DNA of 15,684 nucleotides, from assembly GCA_902494855.1 (NCBI GenBank), contig CABUVC010000017.1, positions 1 to 15,684 of the forward strand, given 5' to 3'. This document shows, one piece after another, positions 1 through 8,579 of this stretch. The stretch's first letter is position 1; the number at the start of each line of letters is the position of its first letter. The position numbers were made by a program, and so were the translations under genes. Below the pieces are notes generated by a model. It worked only from the letters and a program-made list of their open reading frames with translations, was not told where the DNA came from and did no database searches. The stretch is from an uncultured Collinsella sp. (GTDB lineage: Bacteria; Actinomycetota; Coriobacteriia; Coriobacteriales; Coriobacteriaceae).

Positions 1-485
1 CCGGACGCCAGAGTGCTGGACTGCGGCTGCGGCGGCGGTGCGAACATGAAGAGACTGCTGAAAAAATGCCCGCATGGCGTCGTCAAGGGCGTCGACTATT
101 CGCCCGTCAGCGTGGAGAAGACTAGAAAGCTCAACCGAATTGCAATTCAGGAGGGGCGTTGCGCCGTTCTGCAAGGCAGTGTGGCGGATATGGTGTTTGA
201 GGATAGCTACTTCGATGCCGCCACGGCCTTTGAGACCGTCTATTTTTGGCCTGATTTGCCCGATGCTTCCGTGAGGTCTGGCGGACGCTGAAGCCAGGCG
301 GGACAATTCTTATCTGCAACGAGAGCAATGGCGATACGGACAAGGACGAGAGGTGGACGCAGATCATCGGCGGCATGACCATCTACAAGGACATTGAATT
401 AAAGGCATGTCTGGAGCAGGCGGGTTTTCACGAGGTGCAGATACACAAAAAGAAAAAGTGGCTCTGCGTCACGGCGCGGAAGTAG
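1..485 (+). pseudogene. Class I SAM-dependent methyltransferase, 5'-truncated by the window and frameshifted
   Basis: The reading frame enters from upstream of base 1 and shows the glycine-rich SAM motif I (VLDCGCGGGAN) and the following acidic strand (VKGVDYS), typical of methyltransferase domain 11/25 proteins that methylate small molecules. It stops at 289-291, but the next frame carries the expected continuation, EVWRTLKPGGTILI, and runs to a TAG at 483-485 (ending KWLCVTARK). The break lies at about 262-273. Adding one C in the run at 265-268 would restore DAFREVWRTLKPGG, the usual post-motif-II sequence, so a single-base deletion (or a sequencing error) explains it. The substrate cannot be read. 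Codon use is less G/C-rich at third positions than in guaA or ychF, which hints at transfer. The family call is firm; inactivity depends on the base being truly missing. Confidence 0.75.
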
Positions 486-523
486 GGGTATCAAGCACGG
501 GCATTTTTGCATCCATCCTGCAC

Positions 524-589
524 ATGGCGATAGGCATGACGGTCATAGCGGCTATGCTGGCGGCAATTATGACAGTTTTTATTCACTGA
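524..589 (+). CDS. Possible 21-aa hydrophobic peptide or gene remnant
   Basis: Between the broken methyltransferase and the next gene there is a short open stretch, ATG at 524 to TGA at 587-589, encoding one hydrophobic helix (MAIGMTVIAAMLAAIMTVF then IH). No good ribosome binding site precedes the ATG, and the frame is also open further upstream. It could be a small membrane peptide or the C-terminal membrane helix of a decayed transporter. I do not recognise a family, and support is weak. Confidence 0.15.
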   Translation: MAIGMTVIAAMLAAIMTVFIH

Positions 590-600
590 GGAAGAAACCT

Positions 601-1431
601 ATGAAATGTAAAATTGAGAAAAACACCGTGCAGGAGACGCTGATCCTCCCGCTGTATTCCCGGAAGCTGTGTACGGAGTTGTACCCGAACCTTTACAGGG
701 ATGAAACAGCGGTTCGTCTGCTCGACCAGATCGACTACGACTTTTCAGAGGCAGAGAAAAACTCCCGCAGCCTGATACAGCGCTTTGGTGCGCTGGAGGT
801 GGCCACACGGCAGAGTGATCTTGCTTTCGAGGTGCGGGATTACCTGAAAGGCCACCCCAATGCGGCGGTGGTCAATCTGGGCTGCGGGCTGGACAACACC
901 GGCAGAACCTGCGACAACGGTAGATGCAAGATCTACAATCTGGACTTCCCGGATGTGATTGCCTTGCGGCAGCAGCTACTGCCCGCCGGGGATCGAGAAC
1001 AAAATATCCCCTGCGACCTGAAAGACACCGCATGGTTTGGCAAAATCGATGCCTCCGGCGGGGCGGTGTTCTTTGCCTCCGGGGTGTTCTATTACTTTCT
1101 GACCCAGCAGGTCCGGGAACTGGTGCGGGGGATGGCGGACGCTTTCCCCGGCAGTGTGCTGGTCTTTGATGCTGCCAATCGGACGGCGGTAAAGATGATC
1201 GCAAAAACATGGCTTAAGACTGCAAAAATCAAGGATGTGGGGGCATATTTTGCGGTTTCGGATGCCGCCAAGGAAATCGGCACGTGGGACAGCCGTCTGC
1301 AGGTCACAAGTCGCGGCTATATGCTGGGCTACAACGATTTGAGAGACTCTTCTGTCAGCTGCTTTTTCCGGTTTCTCGCAAGGGTCGGTGACAACGGGAT
1401 GAAAATGCAAATCGTGAAAATAAGATTTTGA
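601..1431 (+). CDS. Class I SAM-dependent methyltransferase, leucine carboxyl methyltransferase (LCM)-like
   Basis: This 276-aa soluble protein resembles the LCM/PpmP-type O-methyltransferases often annotated as polyketide-biosynthesis methyltransferases. Visible marks are ATRQSDL and a following Arg (about 68-79), motif I AAVVNLGCGLDNT (88-100) for SAM binding, the acidic motif II YNLDFPD (112-118), and ASGVFYYF (159-166), where family members place the post-II strand. The C-terminal third (210-276) would form the substrate lid. Start ATG 601 follows GAGG at 589-592. No polyketide genes are nearby, so the acceptor is unknown. It sits between a frameshifted methyltransferase and a start-less remnant, so the neighbourhood is decaying, although this frame is intact. 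The family is fairly certain; the function is open. Confidence 0.8.
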   Translation: MKCKIEKNTVQETLILPLYSRKLCTELYPNLYRDETAVRLLDQIDYDFSEAEKNSRSLIQRFGALEVATRQSDLAFEVRDYLKGHPNAAVVNLGCGLDNTGRTCDNGRCKIYNLDFPDVIALRQQLLPAGDREQNIPCDLKDTAWFGKIDASGGAVFFASGVFYYFLTQQVRELVRGMADAFPGSVLVFDAANRTAVKMIAKTWLKTAKIKDVGAYFAVSDAAKEIGTWDSRLQVTSRGYMLGYNDLRDSSVSCFFRFLARVGDNGMKMQIVKIRF

Positions 1432-1440
1432 GAGGCGAAA

Positions 1441-1557
1441 ACGAAGCGCATTCACTTTGACGTCGAAGAAGACGGCTTTTACGGCGCATATTGGGCGTGC
1501 AAGGACACGCATACAGCAGCGGGCACGGATTCAATTGAAACCGTGCCCGCTATCTGA
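1441..1557 (+). pseudogene. Remnant of a gene 5' end whose start codon reads ACG
   Basis: GAGAGG overlaps the stop of the methyltransferase and is followed at 1441 by ACG and a coding-like stretch (KRIHFDVEEDGFYGAYWACK) ending at TGA 1555-1557. The spacing after GAGAGG suits a start codon, so ACG may be a mutated ATG. The coding look stops where the 34-bp palindrome begins at 1518. The sequence faintly recalls the first residues of some alpha/beta-hydrolase or acyl-CoA thioesterase-like proteins, but I cannot confirm this. It is most likely the truncated start of a lost gene. Confidence 0.4.
1518..1551. terminator. 34-bp palindrome between convergent genes, possible bidirectional terminator
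   Basis: Arms AGCGGGCACGG (1518-1528) and its exact complement (1541-1551) enclose ATTCAATTGAAA, itself nearly palindromic. The hairpin lies 34 bp after the end of guaA (minus) and after the methyltransferase remnant (plus). U-tracts are weak: on the plus strand only a T/A-rich stretch follows, on the minus strand none. Termination is therefore likely by position but not proven by form. Confidence 0.5.
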
Positions 1558-1585
1558 TACTATATTATTTTATCGAACGTATGTT

Positions 1586-3184
1586 CTATTCCCACTCAAT
1601 CGTCGCGGGCGGCTTGGACGTGATGTCGTAGCACACGCGGTTGGCGCCGGGAACCTCGGCCACGATGCGGCCGGAGATGCGGGCCAGGACGTCGTAGGGC
1701 AGCTTGGCCCAGTCGGCGGTCATGGCATCGCTGGACTCGACGGCACGCAGGATAATTGGGCGCTGGTAGGTGCGCTCGTCGCCCATAACGCCGACGGACT
1801 TAATGTCGGGCAGGACGGCGAAATACTGCCAGCAGCTATGCTCGGAGTTGCGCTCGCCGGTCTGCTCAAACAGACGCTGGTTATAGGCGTCGAGCTCCTC
1901 GCGCACGATGGCGTCGGCATTCTTGAGGATCTCGAGCTTCTCCTTGTCGACCGCACCGATGATGCGGATGGCCAGACCCGGGCCCGGGAAAGGCTGGCGG
2001 AACACGATATGACCCGGCAGACCGAGCGCCAGACCAAGCGCGCGGACCTCGTCCTTAAAGAAGTGGTCGAGCGGCTCAATAAGGTCGAAGTGCACGCCCT
2101 CGGGGAACGGGATCAGATTGTGATGGCTCTTGATGGTAGCCGTCTTGCCGCCCGTCTTGCGAGCGCCGGACTCAATGATGTCGGGGTAGATGGTGCCCTG
2201 AGCCAAGTACTTGACCGGCTTGCCATCGGTCTCGAGCTGCTGCGCCACGGCGAAGAACTCTTTCCAGAACTGCGTGCCGATGATGCGGCGCTTCTCCTCG
2301 GGCTCGGTCACGCCGGCCAGAAGCTCGGCATAACGGTCCTCGGCGTGGACGTGGATAAAGTCGACGTCAAACTGCTTGGTGAAGACCTCCTCCACCTGCT
2401 CGGGCTCGCCCTTGCGCAGCAGGCCGTGGTTGATGAACACGCAGGTCATCTGCTTGCCCACGGCACGGGCGCCCAGCGCGGCCACGACGGAGGAGTCGAC
2501 GCCACCGGACAGGGCCAGAATCACGCGGTCGTCGCCGACCTTCTCGCGGAACTCGGCCGTCATGGTCTCGACCAGGTCGTCCATGCTCCAGTTGGGCTCC
2601 AGGCCGCAGATCTCAAACAGGAAGTTGCTCAGCAGCTGCTGACCGTACTCGGAGTGCTTGACCTCCGGGTGGAACTGCGTGGTGAAGATCTTGCGCTCGA
2701 CGCACTCCATGGCGGCAACCGGGCACACGTCGGTGCTGGCGGTAACGGTAAAGCCCTCGGGCACCTCGGACACGGCGTCGCGGTGGCTCATCCACACGGT
2801 CTGCTCCATGGGCGTGGAGTTAAAGAGCTTGGCGCCAGCCGTGCGCGTGATGGTGGCGCGGCCGTACTCGCCCACCTCGGAGTGGCCGACCTTGCCGCCG
2901 AGCGTCACGGCCGTGATCTGATGGCCGTAGCAAAAGCCCAGGACGGGAAGGCCAAGGTCAAAGATGGCGGGATCGATGGACGGAGCGTCCTCGGCGTACA
3001 CGGAGGCCGGGCCGCCGGAAAGGATGAGCGCAGAGGCGTTCATCTCGCGAATCTCATCGGCCGAGATGTCGCAGGGAACGATCTCGGAATACACGTTGAG
3101 GTCGCGGACGCGACGGGCAATGAGCTGACCGTACTGCGCACCAAAGTCGAGTACGAGGACCTTTGCGGAAGCCTTTTGATCCAT
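1586..3184 (-). CDS. guaA: GMP synthase (glutamine-hydrolysing)
   Basis: GuaA converts XMP, ATP and glutamine to GMP, the last step of guanine nucleotide synthesis, in the cytoplasm. The 532-aa protein has the complete two-part layout. The N-terminal class I glutamine amidotransferase carries nucleophile Cys85 in GFCYGHQ and the His172/Glu174 pair in FHPEV. The ATP pyrophosphatase domain has the P-loop SGGVDSS (226-232). The C-terminal dimerisation part ends with the typical KPPATIEWE. I chose ATG at 3184 because AGAGGGGG lies just upstream and the product then begins MDQKASAKVLVLDFGAQY like the family; the open frame extends 42 codons further without a better site. It diverges from the asparaginase gene. 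I saw no guanine riboswitch in the leader. A long open frame on the other strand is a composition shadow. Confidence 0.98.
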   Translation of the reverse strand: MDQKASAKVLVLDFGAQYGQLIARRVRDLNVYSEIVPCDISADEIREMNASALILSGGPASVYAEDAPSIDPAIFDLGLPVLGFCYGHQITAVTLGGKVGHSEVGEYGRATITRTAGAKLFNSTPMEQTVWMSHRDAVSEVPEGFTVTASTDVCPVAAMECVERKIFTTQFHPEVKHSEYGQQLLSNFLFEICGLEPNWSMDDLVETMTAEFREKVGDDRVILALSGGVDSSVVAALGARAVGKQMTCVFINHGLLRKGEPEQVEEVFTKQFDVDFIHVHAEDRYAELLAGVTEPEEKRRIIGTQFWKEFFAVAQQLETDGKPVKYLAQGTIYPDIIESGARKTGGKTATIKSHHNLIPFPEGVHFDLIEPLDHFFKDEVRALGLALGLPGHIVFRQPFPGPGLAIRIIGAVDKEKLEILKNADAIVREELDAYNQRLFEQTGERNSEHSCWQYFAVLPDIKSVGVMGDERTYQRPIILRAVESSDAMTADWAKLPYDVLARISGRIVAEVPGANRVCYDITSKPPATIEWE

Positions 3185-3373
3185 GGTTTCCCCCTCTTGT
3201 TGGCGGGGAGCCGGTGCCCACCCGCGTGAATGAACGAAAAGAACCTCCATAGTGTACACGTTATATGGGGTTTCTCGTCCCTCGCAGCCATCAGCGCACG
3301 GCAAACGCACGACCAGGGCCCCTATTTGACGGCAATTGAAGTGTTACCAAACGTTGCAGATGATGTGATACGT

Positions 3374-3401
3374 TTGAACATTGGACGCCCTGTGCCACAA
3401 T
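3374..3401 (+). promoter_or_regulatory. Candidate promoter of the asparaginase gene
   Basis: TTGAAC at 3374-3379 and CACAAT at 3396-3401, 16 bp apart, lie about 50 bp upstream of the asparaginase start. The match to a vegetative promoter is only moderate. A TTGACG at about 3325-3330 upstream has no good partner. Confidence 0.3.
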
Positions 3402-3452
3402 ACTGCCGAACAACTCCGCCTCTACGGCGGCAAATACGATAGGAATACCAGC

Positions 3453-4466
3453 ATGAAGCGCATCCTTCTCATCGCCACGGGCGGCACCATCGCATCGACC
3501 GAGGACGGCAACGGCCTCTCCCCCGCCCTGACCGGTGAGGAGCTCGCCCAGAGCGTCCCCGAGATCTCGGGGCTCTGCGAGCTCGACGTCGTGCAGCCCA
3601 TGAACATCGACAGCACCAACATGCGCCCGAGCGACTGGATGCGTATCCGCGACGTCATTGTCGAGGGCTATGCCGATCACGACGGCTTTGTGGTCCTGCA
3701 CGGCACCGACACCATGAGCTACACCGCGGCGGCGCTTTCCTATCTGATTCAGGACAGCCCCAAGCCTATCGTACTCACCGGCTCGCAAAAGCCCATGGGC
3801 AATCCCTTTACCGACGCCAAGCTCAACCTGTACCAGAGCCTGCTTTATGCGCTCGACGAGCACTCGCACGACGTCTCGATCGTGTTTGGCGGCGTAGCCA
3901 TTGCCGGCACGCGCGCCCGCAAACAGCGCACCATGAGCTTTAACGCGTTCATTAGCGTCAACTATCCGCCTATCGCCTATATCCGCAACGACCGCATCGT
4001 GCGCAACGGGCTTCACGGCACGCATCAGGGCGAAAACCCGGTGCGCTTCTACGACAGCATCGACCCGCGCGTATTTGTACTCAAGCTTACGCCCGGCGTA
4101 AACCCGGGCATCCTCGACGCCCTTGCCGACAGCTACGACGCCGTGATTCTGGAGACCTTTGGCATTGGCGGTATCCCCGAGTTTGGCGAGTCGGGCGAGT
4201 CATTCCAGGAGGCGATTTTCCGCTGGGTCGATTCGGGCCGCACCGTCGTTATGACCACGCAGGTCCCCGAAGAGGGCCTCGATCTGGGCGTTTATGAGGT
4301 CGGCCGCGCTTACGCCGATCATCCGGGCATTCTGCGCGGCGACGACATGACCACCGAGACGCTTGTGGCCAAGACCATGTGGGCACTCGGCCAGTCACGC
4401 GATGCCACCGAAATCCAGCGCCTGTTCTACAGCCAAGTCAACCACGACCGCGTCCCGATGGCGTAA
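3453..4466 (+). CDS. ansA: Type I (cytoplasmic) L-asparaginase
   Basis: The enzyme hydrolyses L-asparagine to aspartate and ammonia. The 337-aa product carries both active-site signatures of the bacterial asparaginase/glutaminase family: ATGGTIAS with nucleophile Thr12, and HGTDTM (83-88) with Thr85 and Asp86; the catalytic Lys is in SQKPM (Lys113). There is no signal peptide, and the length of about 340 aa suits the cytosolic AnsA type rather than the periplasmic high-affinity type. ATG 3453 is preferred because AGGA (3441-3444) is correctly spaced and the product then opens MKRILLIATGGTIAS. The frame is open further upstream, but that would add a 24-residue unconserved leader. It is monocistronic, divergent from guaA, and ends before the repeat element at 4509. 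Confidence 0.95.
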   Translation: MKRILLIATGGTIASTEDGNGLSPALTGEELAQSVPEISGLCELDVVQPMNIDSTNMRPSDWMRIRDVIVEGYADHDGFVVLHGTDTMSYTAAALSYLIQDSPKPIVLTGSQKPMGNPFTDAKLNLYQSLLYALDEHSHDVSIVFGGVAIAGTRARKQRTMSFNAFISVNYPPIAYIRNDRIVRNGLHGTHQGENPVRFYDSIDPRVFVLKLTPGVNPGILDALADSYDAVILETFGIGGIPEFGESGESFQEAIFRWVDSGRTVVMTTQVPEEGLDLGVYEVGRAYADHPGILRGDDMTTETLVAKTMWALGQSRDATEIQRLFYSQVNHDRVPMA

Positions 4467-4508
4467 TCCCTAAGGCAGCTCCACTTATCGCAGCCTTAAA
4501 CGACAGGT

Positions 4509-4752
4509 GGTCCCCCTCGGGCCGTGCAAAAATCGGAGTATTCTGCAATTTCTCCTCCGGAGGCATAGAATCGGCCGATTATTAGACGAACTTTTAGGAC
4601 GAAGGGTCCGTCTAGTAAATATTTATTCCTCATTTTTATTTAGAGTGTGGATTATCTACTGTCAAAAAGGCAAAGCCAGCCGCTCGAGCTACCATCTACG
4701 GCCGAACTGGTGCTGAATACTCGCGATTTTGCACATCGCAACCAGGGGGACC
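4509..4752. repeat. 244-bp element with about 38-bp terminal inverted repeats, MITE-like
   Basis: The left end (4509-4546) and the reverse complement of the right end (4711-4752) align over almost their full length: both start GGTCCCCCT, then share GTGCAAAA-ATCG and GAGTATTC-GCA with a few changes and small indels. The interior holds an imperfect hairpin at about 4576-4620 (TTAGACG against CGTCTA) and is more A/T-rich than its surroundings. No transposase or other credible gene lies inside, and no target duplication is obvious. It fills most of the 320-bp gap between the asparaginase and XRE genes. It may be a dispersed, non-autonomous repeat or a structured-RNA locus. Confidence 0.6.
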
Positions 4753-4787
4753 CGCCCAAAGAGCGTCAAATACAGCGGGGGAACGCC

Positions 4788-5006
4788 CTATTCGATACCC
4801 TCGAGAAGCTCTGACACCGTCATGCCGAGTGCGGGCGCGATCTTAAATAGAACCTTGAGCGTGAAATTTGCCGTCCCGTCTTCGATTCGGTCGAGATAGG
4901 GTCGGCTGATTCCTGTCGCCACACAAAAATCAACCTTGGAGATACCAAGGTCTCTGCGTGTCTCTTCAACCCGCCTGCCAAGAATCTGTTTCGCACGTTC
5001 GTCCAT
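4788..5006 (-). CDS. XRE/Cro-type helix-turn-helix regulator, single domain
   Basis: The 72-aa protein is essentially one lambda-repressor-like DNA-binding domain. GISKVDFCVATGISRPYLDRIEDG (about 21-44) forms the helix-turn-helix, and the tail (FTLKVLFKIAPALGMTVSELLEGIE) is the usual closing helices of HTH_3. Such proteins bind as dimers to palindromes and often repress their own promoter. Its start lies 29 bp from a perfect 24-bp palindrome shared with the divergent gene at 5083, which is the obvious operator. No strong Shine-Dalgarno site precedes the ATG, so translation may be weak. The family is certain; the target is inferred from position. Confidence 0.85.
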   Translation of the reverse strand: MDERAKQILGRRVEETRRDLGISKVDFCVATGISRPYLDRIEDGTANFTLKVLFKIAPALGMTVSELLEGIE

Positions 5007-5035
5007 GCAGACGAGTTTGAAATGGGGCCGAACAT

Positions 5036-5059
5036 AAACGTAAACTATAGTTTACGTTT
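5036..5059. promoter_or_regulatory. Perfect 24-bp palindromic operator overlapping divergent -10 boxes
   Basis: AAACGTAAACTA (5036-5047) is followed directly by its exact reverse complement (5048-5059). The centre supplies TATAGT on the plus strand (5046-5051) and, by symmetry, TATAGT on the minus strand, well placed as -10 boxes for the genes starting at 5083 and 5006. The -35 regions are poor. One dimer bound here could control both genes. Confidence 0.7.
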
Positions 5060-5082
5060 TGCCGAATACACAGGAGTTTTCT

Positions 5083-5472
5083 ATGTCGGGTTCTTCGGTC
5101 CGCACGTACCGAACCACGCTTCGCACAAACAGCGCACCACCCAAGCTCGTCGTCGTTGAAGCAGAATGCCTTTCGCCCGATGAGCGCACAGCATTTGCAT
5201 TGCTATCAAGTCGCGTCGCCGCCGTTCTGGTCCCTTGCCCGGCGCAAGGCGAACTTGCCATCCAATGCCAGGCGCACAGCTGCTCACTCAATCAGGCTGC
5301 CGTAATCGCAACCAGCCAGCGCGGCCTGCCGCTCCTTTTAGAAGCCGGTACCGCACTCGCCCTTCGCGGCGCCGGATACGAAAACGAGGCCGCCGCCGAC
5401 ATGGTCTTTAAACCACGATCGAGCGGCGGCCTCGCAGCAGCCATTGAATATATGTGCAGGCTCGTTGCCTAA
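5083..5472 (+). CDS. Hypothetical 129-aa protein divergent from the XRE regulator
   Basis: I do not recognise this protein. ATG 5083 has a good AGGAG 8 bp upstream, which makes it a better start than the earlier alternative start codon at 5059. The sequence is soluble, without signal peptide or membrane helix. It has a hydrophobic beta-like segment KLVVVEAECLS (21-31), a second strand VAAVLVPCP (45-53), an Ala/Leu-rich helical region (70-105) and five cysteines (29, 52, 62, 67, 125). The alternation of strands and helices suggests a small alpha/beta fold. It shares the palindromic operator with the XRE gene, so the pair probably forms one regulatory unit. Its stop lies 9 bp from the end of the convergent DUF1648 gene. 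A toxin role is possible but nothing in the sequence shows it. Confidence 0.7.
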   Translation: MSGSSVRTYRTTLRTNSAPPKLVVVEAECLSPDERTAFALLSSRVAAVLVPCPAQGELAIQCQAHSCSLNQAAVIATSQRGLPLLLEAGTALALRGAGYENEAAADMVFKPRSSGGLAAAIEYMCRLVA

Positions 5473-5481
5473 AAGGACAAG

Positions 5482-5865
5482 CTAGAAACCAAAGCCAAAG
5501 CCCGTTCCGGTAATCGCCGAGTACATAAAGTAAACGTTGATCACGTTGAGAAACACGCCCGTGATGCAACCGTTGCGCAGGTAGCGCTCACACACGATGC
5601 GCGCCATGGCGGCGGAGTCATCATTGTTTTTTGCCTGGCGTCCCGCCGTAAAGTACGTCGCCACGCTCAGCAGCAGGTTGAGCACCGGCAGTGCCAGCAG
5701 CTCGTAGCTCTTGCCCCAGCGCGTCACCTCGCCGGCGGCGTTAAACTTCGTTGCCACCTCGGGACCAATGTTGGGGATCATAAACGCCGCGACCAACAGC
5801 GGAAGCACCGCAAGCACCAGCAGCGCGATGCCCATGTAGCCGGCTTTTTTTCCAAATTTAAACAT
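5482..5865 (-). CDS. DUF1648-type small integral membrane protein
   Basis: The 127-aa protein has three likely membrane helices: about 10-30, 55-73 and 99-118. Between the first two is the DUF1648 signature, PNIGPEVATKFNAAGEVTRWG (31-51), where the FNxxGEVxRWG core is diagnostic. The domain forms the N-terminal part of SdpI-type immunity proteins, but here the longer C-terminal SdpI region is absent and the protein ends in a Gly/Phe-rich tail (GTGFGFGF), so an immunity role should not be assumed. AAGGA precedes ATG 5865. It starts 11 bp after the ychF stop and is probably cotranscribed with it. Confidence 0.8.
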   Translation of the reverse strand: MFKFGKKAGYMGIALLVLAVLPLLVAAFMIPNIGPEVATKFNAAGEVTRWGKSYELLALPVLNLLLSVATYFTAGRQAKNNDDSAAMARIVCERYLRNGCITGVFLNVINVYFMYSAITGTGFGFGF

Positions 5866-5876
5866 GTGCGCCGTCC

Positions 5877-6953
<1,077 letters not shown>

Positions 6954-6990
6954 GACAGCTCCTTTTGGTACAGGTACTTCAAACTGCATA

Positions 6991-6996
6991 AGTATA
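6991..6996 (-). promoter_or_regulatory. Candidate -10 box of ychF
   Basis: On the minus strand TATACT lies 38 bp upstream of the GTG start, with a weak TTCGCC 18 bp further upstream as a possible -35. The position gives a leader of about 30 nt, so ychF is probably transcribed independently of the upstream GH4 gene. Confidence 0.4.
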
Positions 6997-7080
6997 GCGC
7001 CGCCGCAGCATCCGGGCGAATCCGGACACCACGACGGCGCAAATGAAGCAGAGATGCGTGAGGGTTCGAGACAGCAGTCC

Positions 7081-8424
7081 TTACTTAAGCTCGGGCCAGA
7101 AATCCTTGTTGGCCTCGATGAGCTCGTCCAGGATCTGCTTGGCAACGCTCGCCGAAGGAATGGTCTTGGAGAGCGTGAGTGCCTGCCAGAGCTTCTGGTA
7201 GCTGCCCTCGACCCAAGCCTGGACAACGAGCTTCTCGACGGAAACCTGCTGCTCCATCAGGCCCTTCTGGAACTGCGGAATCGGGCCCTGGCAGATCTTC
7301 TCAAAGCCGTTGGAACCGACGATGCAAGGCACCTCGACCATAGCCGTCGGGTCGAAGTTGGGCACAGCGCCATCGTTGGGGACGATCAGCAGGAAGCGCT
7401 CGAGCGTGTTCTCGGCCAGTGCGCAGGCAAGGTCGACGATGTAGTTGGCATGCACATCCGGCTCAAAGCCGCCGTCCTTGGCAGTACCCTTGGCAATGAT
7501 ATCGCGGCAAGCACCAAAGACCTTCTTCTCGCGGCCGTCCATAACCTCATTGGCGCGAGTGTAGTTGGGGTCAGACGTCTCGACAACATAGTCCGGGTAC
7601 AGGTAATACTTGAGGTAGGTATTGGGAATCGTCTCGGGATCGACAGCATAGACATCCTTGGCCTTGCCGAAGGTGTGAATCCAGCTCTCCTCGACATGCT
7701 GCTCCTTACCGGCCTCGTGCTCGATGCCGTCCAGGTAGCCGTTCTTAGCCATGTGCTCCTTAATCTGCGGCATGAGGTCGTTGCCGTCCTTGTCGTAGAT
7801 TTTGCTCCACCAACCAAAGTGGTTGAGGCCGTAGTAGCTATACTGCAGCTCGCGACGATCCTTGATGCCGCACATACGGCTCATCTTATCCATAAGGTCG
7901 ATCGGCATGTCGCAGATGTTGATGATGCGGCTGTTGGGGCGCAGCACGCGGCAGGCCTCGGCGACGATGGCCGCGGGGTTGGAGTAGTTGAGCATCCAGG
8001 CGTTGGGGCTGTACTTCTCCATGTAGTCGAGGATCTCGATGACGCCGCCGATGGAGCGCATGCCGTAGGCGATACCGCCGGCACCGCAGGTCTCTTGGCC
8101 AACGCAGCCGTACTTGAGAGGAATCTTCTCGTCGAGCTCGCGCATAGCGTACAGGCCAACGCGGATGTGAGCAAGGACGAAGTCGGTCCCGGTGAATGCG
8201 GTCTCGGGGTCGGTGGTGTAGCTAAACTCAACCTCGGGGGCGTTCTCGTGGAAGTAGATCTCGCAGGCCTTGGCCACGGTCTCCTGGCGCTCGGCGTTGT
8301 TATCGTAGAAGGTCACCTTGTTGACCGGAAAGCGGTCGCGCTCCTCAAGCAGCATCAGAGCGATGCCCGGGGTGAAGGTAGAGCCACCGCCGGCAATGGT
8401 CACGGCATAGTTTTTCTTGGACAT
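7081..8424 (-). CDS. GH4 6-phospho-alpha-glucosidase (GlvA/MalH/AglB type)
   Basis: Family 4 enzymes use NAD+ and Mn2+ to hydrolyse phosphorylated disaccharides by an oxidation-elimination mechanism. This 447-aa cytoplasmic protein has the N-terminal Rossmann motif AGGGSTFTPG (11-20), the NYSNP loop (146-150), CDMP at 171-174 and NHFGW with His202. CDMP is the signature reported for 6-phospho-alpha-glucosidases, unlike the CN-containing motif of the 6-phospho-beta group; Cys171 and His202 are the expected metal ligands. It would release glucose-6-phosphate from the 6-phosphates of maltose-like sugars, sucrose isomers or glucosyl-alditols. ATG 8424 follows GAGGAGG. It lies downstream of the PTS transporter gene on the same strand, 155 bp away, and would act on its product. 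Homologues are named glvA, malA, malH or aglB, so I give no symbol. Confidence 0.93.
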   Translation of the reverse strand: MSKKNYAVTIAGGGSTFTPGIALMLLEERDRFPVNKVTFYDNNAERQETVAKACEIYFHENAPEVEFSYTTDPETAFTGTDFVLAHIRVGLYAMRELDEKIPLKYGCVGQETCGAGGIAYGMRSIGGVIEILDYMEKYSPNAWMLNYSNPAAIVAEACRVLRPNSRIINICDMPIDLMDKMSRMCGIKDRRELQYSYYGLNHFGWWSKIYDKDGNDLMPQIKEHMAKNGYLDGIEHEAGKEQHVEESWIHTFGKAKDVYAVDPETIPNTYLKYYLYPDYVVETSDPNYTRANEVMDGREKKVFGACRDIIAKGTAKDGGFEPDVHANYIVDLACALAENTLERFLLIVPNDGAVPNFDPTAMVEVPCIVGSNGFEKICQGPIPQFQKGLMEQQVSVEKLVVQAWVEGSYQKLWQALTLSKTIPSASVAKQILDELIEANKDFWPELK

Positions 8425-8521
8425 GATGTCCTCCTCATTCTGGCCGCTTGCTCAATCCATCCCCGTACGCGGCCTGCACGGTTTGGAATTGTTACCTAGA
8501 AGTGGAGTTTTTTATCTCTAG

Positions 8522-8565
8522 AATCGGCCTTGCGGTGCATACCGGCTCTGCAAGGCCGATTTTTT
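8522..8565 (+). terminator. Intrinsic-terminator-like hairpin facing against the surrounding genes
   Basis: AATCGGCCTTGC (8522-8533) pairs perfectly with 8550-8561, and six T residues follow (8560-8565) on the plus strand. Both flanking genes are on the minus strand, where the hairpin is followed by an A-rich stretch instead. It may stop antisense transcription, or act on the minus strand as an RNA-processing or mRNA-stabilising stem between the PTS and GH4 cistrons. Confidence 0.6.
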
Positions 8566-8579
8566 CGATGGACGATGGT

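Noticed and set aside
407..589. 60-codon open frame overlapping the end of the first methyltransferase
   Set aside because: Its first part is out of frame with the methyltransferase C-terminus that the same bases encode; only the hydrophobic end might be real and is listed separately.
1457..3229. 590-codon open frame antisense to guaA
   Set aside because: guaA is unmistakable on the other strand. The antisense frame is an effect of G/C-rich third positions and has no recognisable protein features.
3185..3452. Guanine riboswitch upstream of guaA
   Set aside because: I could not find the conserved loop sequences of the purine aptamer in the leader.
4788..5472. Toxin-antitoxin call for the XRE gene pair
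   Set aside because: The genes diverge rather than form an operon, and the partner has no recognised toxin fold, so only shared regulation is claimed.
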